Source of the DNA: Rhizobium vallis
GTDB lineage: Bacteria > Pseudomonadota > Alphaproteobacteria > Rhizobiales > Rhizobiaceae
NCBI RefSeq assembly: GCF_003985155.1
Contig: NZ_ML133687.1
Span: forward strand, 868,001-932,000
Direction: 5' to 3'
DNA: 64,000 nucleotides
Shown here one piece after another: positions 56,770-64,000 of the stretch. The translations under genes were made by a program, and so were the position numbers. Position 1 is the stretch's first letter. The number at the start of each line of letters is the position of its first letter. The notes under the pieces were generated by a model. It worked only from the letters and a program-made list of their open reading frames with translations, was not told the DNA's origin and ran no database searches.

Positions 56770-57857
56770 TAGCCGTCCTCCTGATGAAGCAGAATAGTCG
56801 CGCCCAACGCCAACGCGACGACCACCGGTATCCACGTCGCCACGAAGGGAGGCACGACTCCACTGCTTCCGAATGCTTTTACAAGCACGGTGATGACATA
56901 AAGCATGAAGCCCGAGAGGATTCCACCCAGAATCACGGAGCGGGATTGGTTGAACCGGCTAAATTTTAGGGACACTGTTGCAGCAATGAGAGTCATGGCC
57001 ACCAGCAGCAACGGCTGGGACAACAGGGAGTTGAATTGCGTCTCCAGTGCCTTGGTTGAGATACCGAAGGATTTGGCTGCCGCAATGCGGTTGGAAAGAT
57101 CAAAGAAACCAATTGTTTCCGGCGCCGTCAGCCGCTCCTGGACGAAATCCTGTTTCAGATTGGTGCGAAGTTGAACCGAAGCTTTACGCACGGGGATTTC
57201 GCCAGGCTTGCGCTCGACGACGTTGTTAAGTTGCCAGTAACCATCTTCCAATTTTGCAGTGGAAGCGTCCTGTCTCAGAATGACTTGGCCGCCTGAATCG
57301 AAATGGATCAGCACGGCGTCGACCAGCTTGGTTCCGTTCTCCTGGACCATCTGGGCGCCGATGATGACATCGTCCCGGCCGCTGATCTGGCGCAGCCACG
57401 GAATCTGAGGCGCCTTGCGCAGGACGGCATTTTCGCCGCGCCAGTCGGATTCGACGAGCAGCGCCTGGCGCTGTCCCCAGGCGGCAAGCGGATTGAGCGC
57501 CGTCATGGTGAGCACGCCGAGCGCCAGCGAGCCGGCGATGAAGGGGAACATGAACTGCCAGACCGAAACGCCGGCTGCGCGTGTGACGACAAGTTCGTAT
57601 TTGCGATTGAGCCCGATCAGCACCGTTATGCCGACGAAGAGCGCGACGAAGGGTATTGTCTGCTGCAGGATGAGCGGCAGGCGCACGGCAGTCATCAGGA
57701 CGCCGCCGCCGATCGTGTAGCCGGGCAGGCCGGACATGCGGCCGGCCGTCTCGCTGAAATCGAGGAGGAAGGCAATCGCCGAGACGCCAATCAGGAACCA
57801 GCCTGTCGTCACCAGGTAGCGGCGAAAGAAATAACGCGACAATGTCCCGAACATCAT
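56769..57857 (-). CDS. lptG: LPS export ABC transporter permease LptG
   Basis: A 362-residue YjgP/YjgQ protein. Hydrophobic helices TTGWFLIGVSAIAFLLDFSE and PLILQQTIPFVALFVGITVLIG come first, a periplasmic jellyroll domain in the middle (VDAVLIHFDSGGQVIL), and more helices at the end. With LptF and LptB it extracts LPS from the inner membrane. Start overlaps the lptF stop (TAATG). Confidence 0.95.
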   Translation of the reverse strand: MMFGTLSRYFFRRYLVTTGWFLIGVSAIAFLLDFSETAGRMSGLPGYTIGGGVLMTAVRLPLILQQTIPFVALFVGITVLIGLNRKYELVVTRAAGVSVWQFMFPFIAGSLALGVLTMTALNPLAAWGQRQALLVESDWRGENAVLRKAPQIPWLRQISGRDDVIIGAQMVQENGTKLVDAVLIHFDSGGQVILRQDASTAKLEDGYWQLNNVVERKPGEIPVRKASVQLRTNLKQDFVQERLTAPETIGFFDLSNRIAAAKSFGISTKALETQFNSLLSQPLLLVAMTLIAATVSLKFSRFNQSRSVILGGILSGFMLYVITVLVKAFGSSGVVPPFVATWIPVVVALALGATILLHQEDG

Positions 57858-59035
57858 TAGGCAGTGCCCCCGTCAGTCCCGCTGGTGGCGGAAAGCAGTC
57901 TTTCCTGAGTGCGTCTCCAGAAAGATGACATCCGATCCCTGAGGAACGAAGGCATGACCAGACGTTTGTGCAGGCCGAGGAAGACGATTGAGACGACGCT
58001 GCTTACGATCGGAATTGCGTAAAGCACGGCTATATATTCGGGGTCTGTATCGATCTGATTGGCCGCGTAGAAGGCCGCCCAGCGCAGAGCGAACGCATAG
58101 GCGAGCGCGCTGACCATCGGGTGCAGCCGCGCCTCCCGGTGCGAGCGCGCGTCACCGGCGATCGCCAGCGAGAACAGCGCAAAGACGACAGGCAGGATCC
58201 AGTCCGTCAGCCGGCGATGCAGTTCTGCACGGTAGCTCTGCGGCCGGATCGTATAGTCCTTGTCGTTCGGATCGGGATTGAACAGGAACCACAGGTCGCG
58301 GTCGCTGGCTTTCAGCGTCGCCTGACCACGATTCTCCGTCATGTCCGAGAGGTCGAAGGAATAGGAATCGAAATTGATGACCGAGACATTGCCGTCAGGC
58401 GTTTTGCGGTGCACCTCGCCATCATGCATGATCAAGGTCGTGCCTGTGTCGTCGACCGCACCTTCCTTCGCATAATAGATCAGCTCATAGTTCGGATCGC
58501 GCTCGTCGGCGACGAACAGCCCCTTCAGCATGCGCCCGGCCATCCGCTGCGAGATCTGCACATAGAGGCCTTCATCAAGCTTGCGGAAGTTCTTCTCTTC
58601 GATCACCGAAGAAAGGAGGTCGGCATAGGTTTCGGCGATCATCTGCCGCACGACGGTCTTCGCGCGCGGCTCGACGACATTGTCGACGAAGAAGGAAAAA
58701 ACGCTGATGGCGGCGGCAAGCAGCAGGATCGGACGGACCAGAATGCTGCGTCGTGCCCCAGCCGCGTCGATGACGGTCAGCTCGGAATCGTTGTTCATCG
58801 TCGTCAGCGTCTGGGTGATCGCGATAACGAGGGCAAAGGGCAGAACGACGGGAATGATCGACGGCAGGATCATCGTCGCGAGCTGGGCGAACGTGCCGAT
58901 CGACTGGCCGCTGTCGGTGACGAGGTTGATACGCTGCAGAACCTGCGTCGTCCATATGATCGCCAGCACGGGCAGGAGCGCCACGAGAAACATCTGGCCG
59001 ACGCGCCGCAATATGTATGTCTCGAGTAGTTTCAT
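57857..59035 (-). CDS. lptF: LPS export ABC transporter permease LptF
   Basis: A 392-residue permease. ATG 59035 was chosen for the start LLETYILRRVGQMFLVALLPVLAIIWTTQVL; the longer start at 59065 is less likely. QTLTTMNNDSELTVIDAAGARRSIL is the LptF/G coupling-helix region. First gene of the lptF-lptG-lptD-surA-pdxA-rsmA operon, which joins LPS export with outer-membrane assembly. Confidence 0.95.
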   Translation of the reverse strand: MKLLETYILRRVGQMFLVALLPVLAIIWTTQVLQRINLVTDSGQSIGTFAQLATMILPSIIPVVLPFALVIAITQTLTTMNNDSELTVIDAAGARRSILVRPILLLAAAISVFSFFVDNVVEPRAKTVVRQMIAETYADLLSSVIEEKNFRKLDEGLYVQISQRMAGRMLKGLFVADERDPNYELIYYAKEGAVDDTGTTLIMHDGEVHRKTPDGNVSVINFDSYSFDLSDMTENRGQATLKASDRDLWFLFNPDPNDKDYTIRPQSYRAELHRRLTDWILPVVFALFSLAIAGDARSHREARLHPMVSALAYAFALRWAAFYAANQIDTDPEYIAVLYAIPIVSSVVSIVFLGLHKRLVMPSFLRDRMSSFWRRTQERLLSATSGTDGGTA

Positions 59036-59134
59036 GCCGGCCCTTGAAAGCACCTGCACGCCCAAACGGCTTGCAGGAAAATCCCTCTACGCTCTTTGTC
59101 GCGCTTTTGCGACAAGCTGGTGTCAAAAATTCAT

Positions 59135-59908
59135 TCAAATTTCAGAATTTTTTTGGCTCTGTTGCGACTCAGTTAACGCCAGCAGCGCGGCGAAGATGAC
59201 AAGTGAGGAAAGCCACCCGAGTACGACGTCGGAAAGATAGTGCGCGCCGAAGGATAGCCGCATTGCCGGCGTGAGGATCGAGATGGCGGCCACGGGCGGA
59301 AACAGCGCATAGCGCAGCGATTTCGGAATGAAGAGTAGAAGGCAGAAGAGCCAGCCCGCGCTCGCTGCCTCGCCGGAGACGAAAGAGCAGTTCGAAACGC
59401 ATTTGCCGGCAAGCGATCCTGCCTCGGCGAAATGCAGCGCGCCGCCGAAAATATCCGTCTGCACCGGCCGCGGCCGGCCCCAATGTTCCTTCAGGATGAC
59501 ATTGACCAGCAGCACCGGCCCGATCAGCAGCGTTCCCAAGGCGACCTTGAGCTTGCGGGCGCGCTCGGCGTTGAAGGTCGCGCCGTGCTGCTGGTAGCAT
59601 TCGATGAGTTTCCACGCCATCCAGATCGCCACGATATAGGGAAGACGAAAGAAGGCGGTGCGCAACAGGTCGAAGATATCAGAGTCGCGATAGGGAAAGC
59701 CGCCGCAGATGCTGCCGGCGGCGGAGGTCGCATCGCAATTGGCGGCCACGAAAAAAAGCTGGGAAAAATAGATATCTATTCCGGGGAAAGCTCGGAACAC
59801 AGCAAGCAAGGCCCACCATGTCCAGAACAGCCACATGAATGCACCGAAAGTCGTTTTCGGCAGGTGGATTGCCGGACCCCGCCATCGATTTTTCGAAAAA
59901 ATTGTCAA
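59135..59908 (-). CDS. PAP2-family membrane phosphatase, probable lipid A phosphatase (LpxF-like)
   Basis: Up to 257 residues from TTG 59908; ATG 59836 would give 233. Six hydrophobic segments and the three PAP2 motifs: KEHWGRPRP, CSFVSGEAASAG (with SGE in place of SGH) and RLSFGAHYLSDV. Rhizobia remove lipid A phosphates with LpxE and LpxF; the SGE-type motif and place beside lptF make lipid A 4'-phosphatase plausible, though it is not proved. It is divergent from pepA. Confidence 0.75.
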   Translation of the reverse strand: MTIFSKNRWRGPAIHLPKTTFGAFMWLFWTWWALLAVFRAFPGIDIYFSQLFFVAANCDATSAAGSICGGFPYRDSDIFDLLRTAFFRLPYIVAIWMAWKLIECYQQHGATFNAERARKLKVALGTLLIGPVLLVNVILKEHWGRPRPVQTDIFGGALHFAEAGSLAGKCVSNCSFVSGEAASAGWLFCLLLFIPKSLRYALFPPVAAISILTPAMRLSFGAHYLSDVVLGWLSSLVIFAALLALTESQQSQKNSEI

Positions 59909-59984
59909 CGCGAATATCTACGAAACTGACGAAAACATGAGGGCCTTGATGGCCGCCGGCGACCATAACAATTGTCGCAAGCCA

Positions 59985-60013
59985 TTGACAGACCCGCCAA
60001 ACGCGAAATTATC
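59985..60013 (+). promoter_or_regulatory. Predicted sigma-70 promoter of pepA
   Basis: TTGACA (59985-59990), 17-nt spacer, ATTATC (60008-60013). It lies 39 nt upstream of the pepA ATG. The -35 is perfect but the -10 is moderate. Confidence 0.5.
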
Positions 60014-60052
60014 CGCGGGGGACGGATTTCAAAGAATCCCAGCGGAGAAGAC

Positions 60053-61543
60053 ATGTCAGCAAAGTTCGAAATTTCATTCGCAAAGTCGGCAAAGCTCAAT
60101 GGCGGCCTGGCGATTCTGTTGAAGACGGCCGATGCAGAGAGTGCGGCGGGCGTCGAAGTGGTCGACCCGGCAGGCGTGGTTGCGAAAGCTGCGAAGATCG
60201 CCCGATTCTCCGCGAAATCCATGGCCGCGCTCGATATCGTCGCCCCGGAAGGCTCGCCCGTCGAGCGCATCGTCGCCGTCGGGCTCGGCAAGGCGGCCGA
60301 ACTCACCCCCCATGACTGGCTGAAGGCCGGCGGTGTTGCGGCATCGAAGATCAAGAACACCGACAAGGCTGCCGTCTTTATCGAGGTGCCGGGGCTGGAG
60401 GTGAGCGCGCGGGCGGCGGCCGATTTTGCGCTCGGCATGCTGCTGCGCGCCTACAGCTTCGACACCTACAAGACGAAGAAGAACGACGAGGAAGACAAGC
60501 CGGCAAAATCCGTCAAGGTGACGGTCGTTACCGCCGATCCTGGCGCCGCCAAGAAGGCGTTTTCCGAGTCCGAAGCGATCGCCGGCGGCGTCAATCTTGC
60601 CCGTGATCTCGTCAACGAACCGCCGAACGTGCTCGGCCCCGTCGAGTTCGCCGCCAAGGCGAAGGACTTGGAAAAGCTCGGAATCGAAGTGGAAATCCTG
60701 ACCGAGCGGGAGATGCGTCGTCTCGGCATGGGCGCCCTTCTCGGCGTCGCCCAAGGCTCCGTGCGCCCGCCGCGGCTGGCGGTCATGCAGTGGAAGGGCG
60801 GCAAGGGCAAGGATCGCCCCATCGCCTTCATCGGCAAGGGCGTTGTCTTCGATACCGGCGGCATTTCGATCAAGCCGGCGGCCGGCATGGAAGACATGAA
60901 GGGCGATATGGGCGGTGCTGCAGCCGTCATCGGTCTCATGCATCTGCTCGCCTCCCGCAAGGCTGCCGTGAACGCCATCGGGATCATCGGCCTTGTTGAA
61001 AACATGCCCGACGGTAACGCCCAGCGCCCGGGTGATATCGTCACGTCGATGTCCGGCCAGACGATCGAGGTGATCAATACCGATGCCGAGGGCCGCCTCG
61101 TGCTCTGCGACGCCCTCTGGTACTGCAACGACCGCTTCAAGCCGCAATTCATGGTCAATCTCGCCACGCTGACCGGCGCGATCGTCGTGGCGCTCGGCAA
61201 TGTGCATGCCGGCCTGTTCTCCAACGACGATCAGCTCTCTGCTCAACTGACGGCGGCCGGTCTCGCGACCAACGAAAAGCTCTGGCGCATGCCGCTCGGC
61301 AAGGACTACGACAAGCTGATTGACAGCAAGTTCGCCGACATGAAGAACACCGGCGGCCGGCAGGCCGGCTCGATCACGGCGGCGCATTTCCTCAAGCGTT
61401 TCGTGCAAGACACGCCCTGGGCGCATCTCGATATCGCCGGCACGGCAATGGGCTCGCCACAGGACGAGATCAACCAGTCCTGGGGTTCCGGTTTCGGCGT
61501 GCGCTTGCTCGACGAGCTCGTTCGCGCACACTATGAATCCTGA
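60053..61543 (+). CDS. pepA: Leucyl aminopeptidase (cytosol aminopeptidase, M17)
   Basis: A 496-residue enzyme; ATG 60053 follows GGAGAAG. The M17 signature [10 protein letters not shown] and metal ligands [29 protein letters not shown] are present. It removes N-terminal residues; PepA also acts as DNA-binding factor in some bacteria. The stop overlaps the holC start by one base. Confidence 0.96.
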   Translation: MSAKFEISFAKSAKLNGGLAILLKTADAESAAGVEVVDPAGVVAKAAKIARFSAKSMAALDIVAPEGSPVERIVAVGLGKAAELTPHDWLKAGGVAASKIKNTDKAAVFIEVPGLEVSARAAADFALGMLLRAYSFDTYKTKKNDEEDKPAKSVKVTVVTADPGAAKKAFSESEAIAGGVNLARDLVNEPPNVLGPVEFAAKAKDLEKLGIEVEILTEREMRRLGMGALLGVAQGSVRPPRLAVMQWKGGKGKDRPIAFIGKGVVFDTGGISIKPAAGMEDMKGDMGGAAAVIGLMHLLASRKAAVNAIGIIGLVENMPDGNAQRPGDIVTSMSGQTIEVINTDAEGRLVLCDALWYCNDRFKPQFMVNLATLTGAIVVALGNVHAGLFSNDDQLSAQLTAAGLATNEKLWRMPLGKDYDKLIDSKFADMKNTGGRQAGSITAAHFLKRFVQDTPWAHLDIAGTAMGSPQDEINQSWGSGFGVRLLDELVRAHYES

Positions 61544-61992
61544 TGACCGAGGTTCTCTTCTATCATCTGACCGAAACCAGGCTGGAGGACGCGCTGCCGC
61601 CGCTCATCGACAAAAGCGCCGAGCGCGGCTGGCGCGTCGCCGTTCAGACGCGGGAGCCGGCGCGGCGTGATGCGCTCGATACGCATCTTTGGACGTTCCG
61701 TGAGGAAAGTTTTCTGCCGCACGGCACCGATGAAGGTGATTTCGCCGAAAGCCAGCCGGTGCTTTTGACGGTGACGCCGGATAATGGCAACGCAGCGACC
61801 GTGCGTTTCATCGTCGATGGCGCCGAACCGCCGCCGGCCGGCGCCTATGAGCGAATCGTCTTCATGTTCGACGGTCACGACCAGGAGCAACTGGAAGCAG
61901 CCCGTGCGCATTGGAAGAGGCTGAAAGGCGAGGGGCACAACCTCACCTACTGGCAGCAGACACCGGAAGGGCGATGGGAAAAGAAGGCCTGA
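61543..61992 (+). CDS. holC: DNA polymerase III subunit chi
   Basis: A 149-residue protein with VLFYHLTETRLEDALPPLIDKSAERGWRVAVQ, DTHLWTFREESFLPHGT and the family C-terminus ARAHWKRLKGEGHNLTYWQQ. The chi subunit links the clamp loader to SSB. It is coupled to pepA (TGATG), a common order. Confidence 0.93.
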   Translation: MTEVLFYHLTETRLEDALPPLIDKSAERGWRVAVQTREPARRDALDTHLWTFREESFLPHGTDEGDFAESQPVLLTVTPDNGNAATVRFIVDGAEPPPAGAYERIVFMFDGHDQEQLEAARAHWKRLKGEGHNLTYWQQTPEGRWEKKA

Positions 61993-62008
61993 CATCGATT
62001 GTCAGGCC
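61986..62008. terminator. Hairpin embracing holC and grpB-type stop codons
   Basis: A perfect 9-bp stem (GGCCTGACA / TGTCAGGCC) with a TCGAT loop. Left arm contains the holC stop, right arm the stop of the convergent GrpB gene. No T-run; a bidirectional terminator is inferred. Confidence 0.5.
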
Positions 62009-62553
62009 AATCCGGCCTCGGCCAGAACCTTGTCGATGAAATCCTTTTTTGCGCCGGTATAGGCCGCGCGGCTCTCGGCAAATTTCTGCGCAAGGTCGAT
62101 CTTCAGTTCTTCATAGGCGAAGGCGAGGGCGGGATCGTTTTGCAGCCTGTCACGGAAGAAAATGTTCCGCCTCCAGTTGAAGCCCTGATACTCGACCACA
62201 TGGGCGAGATGCGTGCGCGTCTCGCCCGTGATGCCACGGCCGAAGAGGTGGTCGTCCGGCACGATATCCGCGCCGGCATAATCATAGCCGATCTTTTCCA
62301 TCGGGACGATACAGGCAAGCCCATCCTCGAGCCGCGGGACGCCCACGAGGATGTCGATGATCGGCTTTGCCTTGATGCCTGGAATGGCGGTGCTGCCGAA
62401 ATGCTGGATATCGAGCGCCAGAGGGCCAAGCGCGTTGCGGACCCTGGTCTCCTCCAGCAGATACGCCTCGCGCCATTTCGCATTGGGGTCAGAAAGCCTG
62501 ACCGTCAGATGCCGGACGCCCAATCCAAACGCTTCATCCTGCTCCTGATGCAT
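62002..62553 (-). CDS. GrpB family protein (UPF0157)
   Basis: About 183 residues from ATG 62553. Family motif IQHFGSTAIPGIKAKPIIDILVGV is clear, the nucleotidyltransferase-like pattern with conserved Asp residues, then THLAHVVEYQGFNWRRNIFFRD. Function unknown; some relatives are in coenzyme A enzymes or toxin-related systems. Confidence 0.9.
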   Translation of the reverse strand: MHQEQDEAFGLGVRHLTVRLSDPNAKWREAYLLEETRVRNALGPLALDIQHFGSTAIPGIKAKPIIDILVGVPRLEDGLACIVPMEKIGYDYAGADIVPDDHLFGRGITGETRTHLAHVVEYQGFNWRRNIFFRDRLQNDPALAFAYEELKIDLAQKFAESRAAYTGAKKDFIDKVLAEAGLA

Positions 62554-62627
62554 GGAGGCGGCCTTCAAGTGTTAGACCACTACTTTAGCATTTAGCCGGA
62601 GCCATGGCATCTGCCGGCGGAGGCCAA

Positions 62628-63554
62628 TCAGTCGTGGAACGCTTCGACGAATTTCCGCTTGCCGAGCATGAAGGCGTCGGCGACGTGGCGCAGCGGCGCG
62701 AGATCGACATCGGATGTGCCGGCCTTGATGATCTCGGCAAAGCGCCGGTAAAGCGAGGGATATTCCTGCTCCGGCTCGGCGAATGTCAGCGTGCCGTTGA
62801 TGGAAAGCTTGGCGCCGCCTTCGGAGAGAACCATCTGGCCGGCCGCCGTTTCCGCAACGATATCCCAGCTCTGCTTGCCGGTCTGGCGCCAGTCGAATTC
62901 GGCATGCACAGGCAGGCCGCCGGCATCGCGGAAGTGAATGTCGGCAGCGATTGGCGCATCGCGATTCTCAGGAAATTCGAGCACGGCCTCGGTGATGAAG
63001 GCCGGCCGCGGCAGGATGTGGGTGACGATCGACAGCGCATTGATGCCGGGATCGAAAACGCCGAGGCCGCCGGCCTGCCAGATCCATTCCTGGTTCGGAT
63101 GCCAGTGGCGGACATCTTCCTTCCAGATCACATGCACGCTGTTGATCGTCGTTGCGGCAAGAAAGGCCTTGGCGGCTTCGACAGCCGGCGCATAGCGCGA
63201 ATGCCAGCTGGCAAAAAGCGATGCACCCTGCTTTGCCGCAAGCGCCTCGAGATCGGCAACTTCGCTGAGCGTCGCGCCGGGCGGCTTTTCGAGGAAGACG
63301 TGCTTGCCGGCAACGAGCGCCTTATAGGCCGCCTCGTAGCGATATTGCGGCGGCATGCAAAGCGAAACGGCATCGATCGACGGCTCGGCGTCGAGCATGG
63401 CATCGATGGTCGTATAGCTCTTGACGCCTTCGACCGTGCCGTGGCGGCTTGCCGTAGCGACAAGCTCGAAATCCGGGTTCTTGGCGATGGAGGGAAGGTG
63501 CTGGTCGCGGACGATCTTGCCGACGCCGACGATGGCGAGGTTGATAGGGGACAT
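62628..63554 (-). CDS. Gfo/Idh/MocA-family dehydrogenase, aldose 1-dehydrogenase-like
   Basis: A 308-residue enzyme. NAD(P)-binding LAIVGVGKIVRDQHLPSIA at the N-terminus and EKPPGATLSE, the Gfo/Idh motif with the catalytic Lys. The sequence is like D-galactose or L-arabinose 1-dehydrogenases of Rhizobiales/Azospirillum (GKIARDQHLP-type N-terminus, HASWHSRYAP-like). A sugar-oxidising role is inferred; no sugar operon is adjacent within the window. Confidence 0.82.
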   Translation of the reverse strand: MSPINLAIVGVGKIVRDQHLPSIAKNPDFELVATASRHGTVEGVKSYTTIDAMLDAEPSIDAVSLCMPPQYRYEAAYKALVAGKHVFLEKPPGATLSEVADLEALAAKQGASLFASWHSRYAPAVEAAKAFLAATTINSVHVIWKEDVRHWHPNQEWIWQAGGLGVFDPGINALSIVTHILPRPAFITEAVLEFPENRDAPIAADIHFRDAGGLPVHAEFDWRQTGKQSWDIVAETAAGQMVLSEGGAKLSINGTLTFAEPEQEYPSLYRRFAEIIKAGTSDVDLAPLRHVADAFMLGKRKFVEAFHD

Positions 63555-63674
63555 GGTGTTTCGCTCGAGCCTGTTTAAAAAGTATGATTTATTGGGCCTG
63601 TTTGTAGCAGAAAGAGGCGCGCGGACAAGCTCTCCTCCTCCAATTCTATTTCATCCTACCGCATGATGGTCGCT

Positions 63675-64000
63675 CTACCTCATGATAGTTTGGCGAAGGA
63701 AGCTGTAACCCATCGCCGCGCGGGCGGCGCGTTCTTCGGAATTTCCGTCGCCGCCATGTCCGCCCGAGCCGAATTCATGGAAAAGCGGCCGATGTCCTGC
63801 CTCTTCCAGGCGGGCGGCAAAGCGGCGCGCATGCGATGGATGCACGCGGTCGTCATTGGCGGAGCTTTCGATATAGACCGGCGGGTAGGTAACGTCGGTC
63901 GATGGCCTGACATTGTGAAGCGGCGAATAGCCGAGCATGAAGTCCCGGTCCTCTGGCATATCAGGGTCACCGTATTCGTCCATCCAGGCTTGCCCGGCGC
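63675..64000 (-). CDS. S9 prolyl oligopeptidase family protein, C-terminal part
   Basis: The open frame runs to the end of the window, so only about the last 108 residues are seen. The catalytic Asp (SSANDDRVHPSHARRFAARLEEAG) and His (HEFGSGGHGG) regions are typical of prolyl oligopeptidases, which cut short peptides after proline. The nucleophile Ser is outside. Confidence 0.85.
   Translation of the reverse strand, partial: AGQAWMDEYGDPDMPEDRDFMLGYSPLHNVRPSTDVTYPPVYIESSANDDRVHPSHARRFAARLEEAGHRPLFHEFGSGGHGGDGNSEERAARAAMGYSFLRQTIMR

Noticed and set aside
60074..61531. 485-codon minus-strand ORF
   Set aside because: Antisense to pepA with no family similarity.

Overview
The window looks like chromosomal DNA of a Rhizobium of the R. 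leguminosarum/R. etli group. The evidence is GC-rich coding with alphaproteobacterial protein sequences, a psd-pssA phospholipid operon, a gene order around fabD-fabG-acpP-fabF, lptF-lptG-lptD-surA-pdxA-rsmA and rpsF-rpsR-rplI-dnaB-alr-radA-cvpA-purF that matches the Rhizobiales core genome, and a GC-rich palindromic intergenic element of the rhizobial type at 26964-27114. The genus is inferred; no rRNA or tRNA gene is present to confirm it. No phage, transposase, CRISPR array or tRNA was found.

Layout. 1-9223 is a run of housekeeping and small exported genes: a MOSC protein, two HD hydrolases, a PAS-GGDEF-EAL c-di-GMP protein, an EF-hand protein, SodC, a tightly overlapping ygfZ - HD hydrolase - tyrosine phosphatase operon, exported proteins and a Nudix hydrolase. 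9296-17688 holds a YnfA-type membrane protein, an SRAP/YedK protein, a 48-residue ORF, psd-pssA, an Atm1-type ABC exporter, a LysM envelope protein with a mirrored duplicated architecture, and a LOG-type phosphoribohydrolase. 17734-21677 is an accessory-looking module: a LysR regulator divergent from a metallo-beta-lactamase hydrolase, an alpha/beta hydrolase (8-nt overlap) and a Gate-domain membrane protein. 21753-29930 has rarD, cimA, pip, three tandem GFA-family zinc proteins, the palindromic element, cysS, an AT-richer orphan ORF and an SDR.

30010-42170 is the conserved minus-strand block purF, cvpA, radA, alr, dnaB, rplI, a DUF2232-type membrane protein, rpsR and rpsF. It is interrupted by two plus-strand exporter insertions, a LysE exporter between radA and alr, and an AraC regulator with azlCD between alr and dnaB. 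42487-44730 has an aldo/keto reductase and an orphan glycosyltransferase-like protein. 44919-51461 is the plus-strand fatty-acid and envelope operon fabD, fabG, acpP, fabF, mltG, yicC, gmk. 51458-59035 is the opposing operon lptF, lptG, lptD, surA-like, pdxA, rsmA. 59135-64000 carries a lipid A-type PAP2 phosphatase, pepA-holC, a GrpB protein, a Gfo/Idh/MocA aldose dehydrogenase, and the end of an S9 peptidase that leaves the window.

Together much of the right half builds the cell envelope: acyl chains (fab), phosphatidylethanolamine (psd-pssA), LPS transport (lptDFG), outer-membrane protein folding (surA-like) and lipid A trimming (PAP2). The most interesting signals are a shared 20-bp site in front of the AraC regulator and azlCD, the LysR-MBL-ABH-Gate module, the triple GFA cassette, and the symmetric hairpins that embed stop codons at several convergent gene junctions.
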